Of a stretch of 10,023 nt of DNA, positions 6,443 through 10,023 are shown piece after piece. Within the stretch, counting starts at the first letter, position 1. Every line of letters begins with the position of its first letter. Source of the stretch: an uncultured Granulicatella sp. (GTDB taxonomy: Bacteria > Bacillota > Bacilli > Lactobacillales > Aerococcaceae); assembly GCA_937891475.1 (NCBI GenBank), contig CALATC010000137.1, positions 1 to 10,023 on the forward strand, read 5' to 3'. A program made the translations under genes and the position numbers. The notes under the pieces were generated by a model. That model saw only the letters and a list, made by a program, of their open reading frames with translations, was not told the origin of the DNA and did no database searches.

Positions 6443-7054
6443 CTACCCTTGAATCCATTTAAAAAGAACTTGTACTCCTTCTGCTGCAATCAATGTATAC
6501 ACATATAGTGTGACAGGTTTTGCCACTAAACAAATCGCTACGAATTTTTTAAATGTCATCTTCCCTAATCCTGCTACCATACATAAGAAATCATCAGGGA
6601 ATCCTGGCAACACTAATGCCCAGAAAAAGAAACGTTCGAATTTCTTCCCATCATTTAAATAGCCAATATATTTATCATAAGTTGCTTGAGAAACAAATGC
6701 TTGAACGACTGTCTCTCCATACCGTCTTGCTAGCCAAAAATTAATCATTGAGCCAATCATAATGCCAATAAAATTATAAATAAACCCATATAAAGGTCCG
6801 AATACAAGATGCCCAACGACACAAGTTAAGCCACCCGGAATAATCGGATAAACCACTTGTACAATTTGAATGAAGATAAAGAATAATACTCCATACATTC
6901 CCAAATTGCCAACCAACTGCTGGAACGCTCCCCCAACTTCAAAATAATGATTTTTAGCAATGATGTATCCTAAATAAATCGTCAGAATCACTCCTGCTAT
7001 TGTAAATAATTGAATCAACTTTCTATTAAATTCAATGGCACTATGTTTATTCAT
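6443..7054 (-). CDS. TVP38/TMEM64 (VTT/DedA superfamily) membrane protein
   Basis: The 203-aa integral membrane protein has a VTT (SNARE-associated) domain: [52 protein letters not shown], and the second reentrant motif [18 protein letters not shown]. The paired P-G-G and P-G-x-P-x-D loops and the F-W-L-A-R-R-x-G motif are hallmarks of the group. DedA/TVP38 proteins are linked to lipid scrambling, undecaprenyl-phosphate recycling and membrane homeostasis; the exact role here is unknown. ATG 7054 has a GGAGGA site close upstream. Pairing with yidD in one leftward operon fits an envelope-maintenance theme. No convincing -35/-10 pair was found in the 115 bases upstream. Confidence 0.85.
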   Translation of the reverse strand: MNKHSAIEFNRKLIQLFTIAGVILTIYLGYIIAKNHYFEVGGAFQQLVGNLGMYGVLFFIFIQIVQVVYPIIPGGLTCVVGHLVFGPLYGFIYNFIGIMIGSMINFWLARRYGETVVQAFVSQATYDKYIGYLNDGKKFERFFFWALVLPGFPDDFLCMVAGLGKMTFKKFVAICLVAKPVTLYVYTLIAAEGVQVLFKWIQG

Positions 7055-7140
7055 AATTTCCTCCAGTAATCTTTTCAGTGTGAATCATTTGATAAGACTA
7101 CTTTAACAAATCAAATATGAAAAATCCTTGATTTTTTCTA

Positions 7141-7170
7141 ACAAAAACAGTGATAACCTTACATTACTGT
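7141..7170 (-). terminator. Probable terminator of the acyl-CoA thioesterase gene
   Basis: On the minus strand ACAGTAATG pairs with TATCACTGT (one A-C mismatch, one G-U) around a 6-base loop and is followed by a U5 run. It starts at the stop codon. It is weaker than the other terminators in the window. Confidence 0.55.
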
Positions 7171-7700
7171 CACAATGATTCCATCCAAGGTTTATGAACA
7201 GAAACATGATTCATTAATTCTTCTTGTCGTTTCAATTGTTCTAATCGAGCTAAACGTCTGTCTTCATAGCCACTACAAATGAATTTCTCTTCTGCAGTTT
7301 CCGGTTCGATCGCTGGAACTGCAAAATCCGTTTCCCCTTCTCGAGGTAAAGCTACAAATGTCCAAAAACTAGTCGCTGCCAAATAACGTTCACCTGTTAA
7401 AACATCTTCCCCTACTACTTTACAAAAGACTTCCATACTTTTCTTTCCAACACCAGAAATATACGTTTCCACACAAACAGAATGTCCTAATGGTAATGGT
7501 TTTAAATAATTCATAGCATCAACTGAAGCAGTCACTGCTAAACGGCGACAATGACGAGACACCGTAATGGATGCACAATCGTCAATAATACGAGTTAAAT
7601 TCCCTCCAAATAATGTTTGATGCATATTCACATCAAATGGAAAAATTCTTCTAGACTGAATCGCACGTGTTTGTGCGCATGTTTTGATTGTTGTATTCAT
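7170..7700 (-). CDS. Acyl-CoA thioesterase, hotdog fold
   Basis: The 176-aa cytosolic protein hydrolyses acyl-CoA to free acid and CoA. The hotdog signature is clear: FPFDVNMHQTLFGGNLTRIIDDCASITVSRHC (about residues 21-52), where the N/D-x-N-x-H-x-T-L-F-G-G loop carries the active-site Asn/Asp and the glycine turn. It continues with VDAMNYLKPLPLGHSV and the strand-rich SFWTFVAL. The family includes YciA/ACOT-like enzymes acting on medium to long acyl chains; chain length is not predictable here. The site AGAGGAG lies 6 bases before ATG. The C-terminal charged tail (about 135-176, helix rich in Glu/Arg/Gln) is common in Gram-positive members. It is monocistronic, with its own promoter and terminator. 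Confidence 0.88.
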   Translation of the reverse strand: MNTTIKTCAQTRAIQSRRIFPFDVNMHQTLFGGNLTRIIDDCASITVSRHCRRLAVTASVDAMNYLKPLPLGHSVCVETYISGVGKKSMEVFCKVVGEDVLTGERYLAATSFWTFVALPREGETDFAVPAIEPETAEEKFICSGYEDRRLARLEQLKRQEELMNHVSVHKPWMESL

Positions 7701-7728
7701 ACTAACTCCTCTAATATTCGATAACGCT

Positions 7729-7756
7729 ATTGTACCATTCCTTTTCTTTTTTTCAA
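7729..7756 (-). promoter_or_regulatory. Promoter of the acyl-CoA thioesterase gene
   Basis: On the minus strand: -35 TTGAAA (7756-7751), 16-base spacer, -10 TACAAT (7734-7729) with an extended TG (TGGTACAAT). Confidence 0.65.
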
Positions 7757-7800
7757 AAAGTATGGCTTTGAAGTTGGAATAAGTACTCTAAAATTACTTA

Positions 7801-7854
7801 ACTAACTTCAACAAGCTTTTGTATAGCTCCTGCTATACAGAAATAGTTGTTAGT
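7801..7854 (+). promoter_or_regulatory. Nested palindrome, candidate operator/promoter of the relBE-like operon
   Basis: The inner inverted repeat GTATAGC-TCCT-GCTATAC (7821-7838, 7 bp perfect) is nested in an outer one, ACTAAC (7801-7806) with GTTAGT (7849-7854), plus AAC/GTT. The inner left arm contains a possible -10 (TATAGC, 7822-7827) with a weak -35 TTAACT (7798-7803) 18 bases away. RelB-type antitoxins repress their own promoters by binding such palindromes. The site lies 30 bases before the antitoxin start. Confidence 0.5.
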
Positions 7855-7883
7855 GATAAAATAAGCTAAAAGGAGGAATTAGA

Positions 7884-8171
7884 ATGTATAGCTTAGAAAA
7901 AAATACTCAAGTTAACTTTAGAACAAATAGTGATTTGCTTGAAAGAGCAAAAGAAATTATCTCTGAATATAATCTGGATATGACAGCTAGTTTCAATCTT
8001 TTTTTAGAAAATATTGTACAAAATAAAAAATTACCCTTTGAGACAGATACCGATAAAGAACGAGAAGAATTATTGACACAATTAAGATCTGAAATCACTC
8101 AAAGTTTCAAAGATTTAGAACAAGGTAGAATCTATACTGTAAACGAAGTGAGGGCTAACCTTGGAATTTGA
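7884..8171 (+). CDS. RelB/DinJ-type antitoxin
   Basis: The 95-aa protein has an N-terminal ribbon-helix-helix segment (QVNFRTNSDLLERAKEIISEYNLDMTASFNLFLENIV, about residues 8-44) followed by NKKLPFE, the pattern of RelB/DinJ antitoxins (V-x-F-R-x-D...L-P-F). The C-terminal half is charged and probably disordered until it wraps the toxin; it ends in a short helix with RIYTVNEVRANLG. It would neutralise the downstream toxin and repress the operon through the palindrome upstream. A consensus site AGGAGGA (7871-7877) precedes the ATG. It overlaps the toxin gene by 11 bases. Confidence 0.85.
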   Translation: MYSLEKNTQVNFRTNSDLLERAKEIISEYNLDMTASFNLFLENIVQNKKLPFETDTDKEREELLTQLRSEITQSFKDLEQGRIYTVNEVRANLGI

Positions 8172-8511
8172 ATCAAACTCGTATAGCTTAATAATTCCAG
8201 AATATGTTCAAAATCAACTTCGAACTATTAAAAACTACATTGAAACTATGTACTTTTCAGAGCAAGCAGGAATTAATACGGTTAATAATATTCTTCACGG
8301 ATTAGAACGCTTAACAATTTTCCCTGAAGCCGGGTTTAATGCAGATGAAAGAGTCGGAAAAATCATCTATCCCCCATACAAAACTCGCTGTATCGTTTTA
8401 GGAAATTATTTAGCCTTCTATCATATCTTAGAAGATAGAAAAGCCATCTTCATTTCTAACATTATACATAGTAAACAAGATTATATTAGATTATTTAAAA
8501 GAAAATCTTAA
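8161..8511 (+). CDS. RelE/ParE superfamily toxin
   Basis: The 116-aa basic protein has the RelE/ParE layout: an N-terminal strand (YSLIIPEYV), two helices (QLRTIKNYIETMY and AGINTVNNILHGLERLTIFPEAG) and a C-terminal sheet (RCIVLGNYLAFYHILEDRKAIFISNIIHSKQDY). The F-P-E-A-G turn and the H-S-K-Q-D-Y end are typical of the type II toxins annotated RelE/ParE in streptococci and relatives. It could be a ribosome-dependent mRNase (RelE-like) or a gyrase poison (ParE-like); the residues do not decide. The start is TTG at 8161, inside the antitoxin gene, with GAGG about 8 bases upstream. The 11-base overlap and weak start keep toxin below antitoxin. No clear terminator follows. Confidence 0.82.
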   Translation: MEFESNSYSLIIPEYVQNQLRTIKNYIETMYFSEQAGINTVNNILHGLERLTIFPEAGFNADERVGKIIYPPYKTRCIVLGNYLAFYHILEDRKAIFISNIIHSKQDYIRLFKRKS

Positions 8512-8622
8512 CGAGAATGGTAAACGTCCGATGACCAAGTATATTGAAAAAGAGAGCACTTCATGATATAGGACATTTTTACTTGTGTTTCATTGAGACA
8601 ATTTCACTTGAATTTGCGAAGT

Positions 8623-8650
8623 TTGCAATTCGTTTTGTTTTGGGTATAAT
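8623..8650 (+). promoter_or_regulatory. Promoter of the putative type I antitoxin RNA
   Basis: -35 TTGCAA (8623-8628), 16-base spacer, perfect -10 TATAAT (8645-8650). No protein frame with a ribosome binding site follows, so it drives a short RNA. Confidence 0.7.
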
Positions 8651-8657
8651 GAAGATA

Positions 8658-8683
8658 CAAAAAAAGCCGAGCGCCAACTCGAC
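8658..8683 (-). terminator. Minus-strand terminator of the putative type I toxin mRNA
   Basis: On the minus strand GTCGAG-TTGGCG-CTCGGC folds with a U-G wobble and is followed by U7. The same positions on the plus strand would give a C-A mismatch, so the hairpin is built for leftward transcription. It would end a transcript running left through the whole antisense RNA region. Confidence 0.6.
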
Positions 8684-8731
8684 TCTAATGTAGCCCGTTA
8701 AAAAGACGGTGGCTGAATTACGATATTATAA

Positions 8732-8776
8732 ATAACATCGCTCACTCTTCCAAAGTTAGAGCGGTATTATTTTTTT
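8732..8776 (+). terminator. Plus-strand terminator of the antisense RNA
   Basis: ATAACATCGCTC (8732-8743) pairs with GAGCGGTATTAT (8759-8770), with one C-A mismatch and one U-G wobble that is a wobble only on the plus strand. A run of seven T follows. The T run is the complement of the two Lys codons ending the hydrophobic frame on the other strand. Confidence 0.65.
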
Positions 8777-8838
8777 GTTAGTAATTCTATTACTTTGACA
8801 ATCATGGATTTTACAAGTACAATATAAACAAATAAAAA
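8767..8838 (-). pseudogene. 3' remnant of a small hydrophobic (holin-like) type I toxin
   Basis: Leftward open stretch of 23 sense codons ending TAA at 8769-8767: FLFVYIVLVKSMIVKVIELL, then TKK. A hydrophobic helix closed by a Lys pair is what the C-terminal two thirds of a 30-35 aa holin-like toxin looks like. It is bounded upstream by an in-frame stop (8841-8839) and has no ATG/GTG/TTG except an internal ATG giving 12 residues, and no ribosome binding site. The 5' end seems to have been lost where the adjacent RNA-nuclease module begins. Possibly chance in AT-rich DNA; the paired terminators argue for a real locus. Confidence 0.35.
8795..8823 (+). promoter_or_regulatory. Promoter of the RNA-nuclease module
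   Basis: Perfect -35 TTGACA (8795-8800), 17-base spacer, -10 TACAAT (8818-8823): the best promoter in the window. Transcription would start near 8830, more than 200 bases before the next start codon, so it first makes the structured RNA. Confidence 0.75.
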
Positions 8839-9025
8839 TTAAAAATTACTTGTGGGCTAGTGGATATGGTCTGCACCCGCCTGTGGGCTCATCAATCAAT
8901 TTAACTATTTGATGAGAAAAAAAATAACAGGACTGCCTACCCTTGAGGAATAGATAGGGCATATCTAGCGTGAGGTGAAACTCAATACGTGGAAGAGAAG
9001 GGTGCAGATGCGCCCTTCTTTTTTT
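8830..9025 (+). ncRNA. Structured non-coding RNA upstream of a PBECR4-like nuclease; candidate RNA antitoxin
   Basis: About 195 nt lie between a consensus promoter and an intrinsic terminator with no credible protein frame. Visible structure, in order: an 8-base direct repeat TGTGGGCT (8851-8858 and 8882-8889) around CCCGC (8876-8880), which can pair with GTGGG of the first copy; a perfect 8-bp stem CTCATCAA/TTGATGAG (8888-8895 with 8909-8916, 13-base loop); an A8 single-stranded stretch; stem AGATA-GGGCA-TATCT (8952-8966), or alternatively TGCCTA with TAGGGCA; hairpin CGTGAG-gtgaaa-CTC(aat)ACG (8969-8989); and the terminator. The layout matches type III toxin-antitoxin loci and RNA-associated abortive-infection genes. 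The RNA family itself was not recognised. Confidence 0.65.
8997..9025 (+). terminator. Intrinsic terminator between the ncRNA and the nuclease gene
   Basis: GAAGGGTGC-AGAT-GCGCCCTTC is a 9-bp stem (one U-G wobble) with a four-base loop, followed by seven T. It stands 21 bases before the nuclease start codon, so most transcripts should stop before the gene and read-through would set the protein dose, as in type III loci. Confidence 0.9.
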
Positions 9026-9046
9026 ATATTTTAGGAGAAGATTCAA

Positions 9047-9682
9047 ATGACATATACTTTGGAATGGATTAAAAATTTTGATGGAAATATCAATATTCAT
9101 AACGTTAATATGTCTTGCTTAGCCAATGTGATTGAGACATATGTTTCACAGTACAAGTATGTTTATCTAACAAATATGATAGACTATCCTGAAATAATTC
9201 TCTCTGTTCCTAACTCGTCCATTCCTCATCTATTAGGATTATCAAGAGAACATCATGTGAATTTACCATCAAATAATGCAGGAAGCATTTTTGAAGGTTT
9301 AAAAGATGATTGGACACTAGAACGTTTGCAAAAAGCGGATAATGGGTGGTTTAATGAAAACAAGTTCAAAATTATTGGAACTCTATTACTTTACCAAATG
9401 TTGCATTTAATCCAATGTAAATTCTACACAACAAATAATATTTTGAACAAAGAAGTTGGCAAACGATTTAGAAGAGATAACATTTATTTTGTAGTTTTCA
9501 AATTAAATAACGAGATAAGTTATACCGTTGAATTATCACGTGAGCAAGGAAATCTTTACTTCCCAAGAAGTCTTAAAATCAATGATAACTCTATCAAAAA
9601 TTGTAAGGAAATAAAATTACAACTCGTTGACAAGAAACGTTTCAAACCTACGAAAGCAAGAAAAGTTAACTGGTCTTCTTAA
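9047..9682 (+). CDS. PBECR4-like (BECR-fold) nuclease domain protein, candidate toxin
   Basis: The 211-aa soluble protein has no signal peptide or membrane helix. An N-terminal strand-helix (residues 1-35) leads to YKYVYLTN (37-43), YPEIILSVP (47-55) and the motif PHLLGLSREHH (60-70). The H-L-x-G-L motif after a beta hairpin is what I recall for PBECR4, one of the phage Barnase-EndoU-ColicinE5/D-RelE-like nuclease families. A helical middle (FNENKFKIIGTLLLYQMLHLI, 102-122) and C-terminal strands (NIYFVVFKL, SYTVELSRE, YFPRSLKI) follow, with a basic tail KKRFKPTKARK. Likely catalytic candidates are His61, Arg67, His69/70 and Arg174. The site AGGAGA (9033-9038) precedes the ATG. Preceded by a promoter, RNA and terminator, it looks like the toxin of an RNA-controlled system. 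Family call is from memory of motifs. Confidence 0.65.
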   Translation: MTYTLEWIKNFDGNINIHNVNMSCLANVIETYVSQYKYVYLTNMIDYPEIILSVPNSSIPHLLGLSREHHVNLPSNNAGSIFEGLKDDWTLERLQKADNGWFNENKFKIIGTLLLYQMLHLIQCKFYTTNNILNKEVGKRFRRDNIYFVVFKLNNEISYTVELSREQGNLYFPRSLKINDNSIKNCKEIKLQLVDKKRFKPTKARKVNWSS

Positions 9683-9795
9683 TAAAAATATTAGAAAAAA
9701 ACTACTTCTATTTCTTCCACATATTACATCTACCACTGACCAACACGCGGGTTATAAATGGTCGAATTATAAGCTTTAGTCTTTCGCATAATTGC

Positions 9796-9829
9796 GGGGG
9801 ATTTTTTTGTTACAAACCATAAATTCCCC
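9796..9829. repeat. Inverted repeat downstream of the nuclease gene
   Basis: GGGGGATTT (9796-9804) pairs with AAATTCCCC (9821-9829), 9 bp with one G-T; inside the loop TTTG/CAAA can extend it. It does not have a U run on its 3' side in either direction, so it is not a classic terminator, although GCGGGGGA followed by seven T may slow polymerase after the nuclease gene. Function unknown. Confidence 0.4.
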
Positions 9830-9833
9830 ACAC

Positions 9834-9862
9834 AAAAAAAGAGAGCAACTCTCGTTACTCTC
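9834..9862 (-). terminator. Intrinsic terminator of glmM
   Basis: On the minus strand GAGAGTAAC-GAGA-GTTGCTCTC is a 9-bp stem (one U-G) closed by a GNRA-type GAGA tetraloop, followed by U7 (9840-9834). It begins 18 bases past the glmM stop codon. Confidence 0.9.
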
Positions 9863-9880
9863 CCTTTTCAACTTCACTTC

Positions 9881-10023
9881 TTAGTCCAAACCAATTTCTT
9901 GACGAACAACATCGGCGATACGAGTTACATAATCATGACATAATTCATCTGTTGGTGCTTCTACCATAACACGTACTAATGGTTCTGTTCCACTTGGACG
10001 AACAAGCACACGACCATTTCCTG
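9881..10023 (-). CDS. glmM: Phosphoglucosamine mutase GlmM, C-terminal fragment
   Basis: The last 47 codons are in the window; the gene starts beyond base 10023. GlmM converts glucosamine-6-phosphate to glucosamine-1-phosphate, feeding UDP-GlcNAc for peptidoglycan. The fragment reads [19 protein letters not shown] and then [12 protein letters not shown]...IADVV, ending IGLD. R-P-S-G-T-E-P is the phosphate-binding loop of domain 4 in alpha-D-phosphohexomutases, and R-V-M-x-E-A-P is typical of GlmM rather than PgcA. Its terminator follows at once. As a core gene it marks the right border of the accessory island. Confidence 0.93.
   Translation of the reverse strand, partial: GNGRVLVRPSGTEPLVRVMVEAPTDELCHDYVTRIADVVRQEIGLD

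Larger units (their letters stand above)
8657..8777 (+). ncRNA. Short antisense RNA, probable antitoxin of a type I (holin-like/TxpA-like) locus
   Basis: A strong promoter and a rho-independent terminator bound a region of about 120 nt that has no ribosome binding site plus start codon. The sequence contains a 5' hairpin region (GCCGAG...CTCGAC), the middle block TCTAATGTAGCCCGTTAAAAAGACGGTGGC in pieces (TAGCCCGTT / AAGACGGTG), and the terminator stem. The block resembles, from memory, antisense RNAs next to small hydrophobic holin-like toxins in enterococci and lactobacilli; this could not be tested. On the opposite strand a hydrophobic frame ends inside the RNA's terminator, as expected when the antitoxin overlaps the toxin mRNA 3' end. 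Its toxin appears to lack a 5' end, so the RNA may be a relic. Confidence 0.5.

Noticed and set aside
8657..8777. tRNA or riboswitch in the short RNA region
   Set aside because: No cloverleaf, T-loop or known aptamer block; it has its own promoter and terminator, and no sense-strand gene close enough to control.
8830..9025. CRISPR array or classic type III tandem repeats
   Set aside because: Only one 8-base direct repeat is present; there are no regularly spaced repeats.
8846..9100. Minus-strand 84-aa frame across the ncRNA
   Set aside because: It runs antisense to the structured RNA, the terminator and the nuclease start; no ribosome binding site and no recognisable domain.
7760..9833. Insertion sequence or integrase-borne island
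   Set aside because: No transposase or integrase frame and no terminal inverted repeats with target duplication were found.

Overview
The window is AT-rich, densely coding DNA with strong GGAGG-type ribosome binding sites, lipobox signal peptides, ECF-type vitamin transporters and short U-tract terminators. This points to a low-GC Gram-positive (Bacillota), most likely a lactic-acid-bacterium relative (Lactobacillales, Carnobacteriaceae/Granulicatella-like). The genus is inferred from general protein character and is not proven.

Left part (1-2400): a leftward transcript runs from a promoter near 823-851 through a tetrahydrofolate riboswitch (about 659-761) into folT, a folate ECF S-component, and then a 4-oxalocrotonate tautomerase cut by the window edge. 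Divergent from it, an AraC-type regulator and a GNAT acetyltransferase form a two-gene operon closed by a strong terminator. That terminator also serves the convergent oppA-like lipoprotein gene.

Middle (2400-7700): leftward oppA-like peptide-binding lipoprotein and a formate/nitrite-type channel, each with its own promoter; a rightward pair of a DUF4430 lipoprotein and an ECF S-component overlapping by one base (a likely vitamin, possibly corrinoid, uptake pair); then leftward yidD (membrane-protein insertion) behind a TVP38/DedA-like membrane protein, and an acyl-CoA thioesterase with a hotdog fold.

Right part (7760-9833): an accessory island of small toxin-antitoxin-like modules lies between the thioesterase and glmM. 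First is a RelB/RelE-type type II pair behind a nested palindrome. Second is what looks like a type I locus: a strongly promoted ~120-nt RNA, two convergent strand-specific terminators and the 3' end of a hydrophobic mini-toxin frame with no start, so probably a decayed holin-like toxin with its antitoxin RNA still present. Third, and most interesting, is a consensus promoter, a ~190-nt structured non-coding RNA, a near-perfect intrinsic terminator, and then a 211-aa protein with a PBECR4-like (BECR-fold nuclease) signature. That order (promoter, RNA, terminator, toxin gene) is the order of type III toxin-antitoxin loci such as ToxIN, but the RNA lacks tandem repeats and the protein does not look like ToxN/CptN/TenpN. 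It is the best candidate here for an undescribed RNA-guarded nuclease system.

The window ends in the 3' end of glmM (phosphoglucosamine mutase, leftward), a core gene flanking the island.
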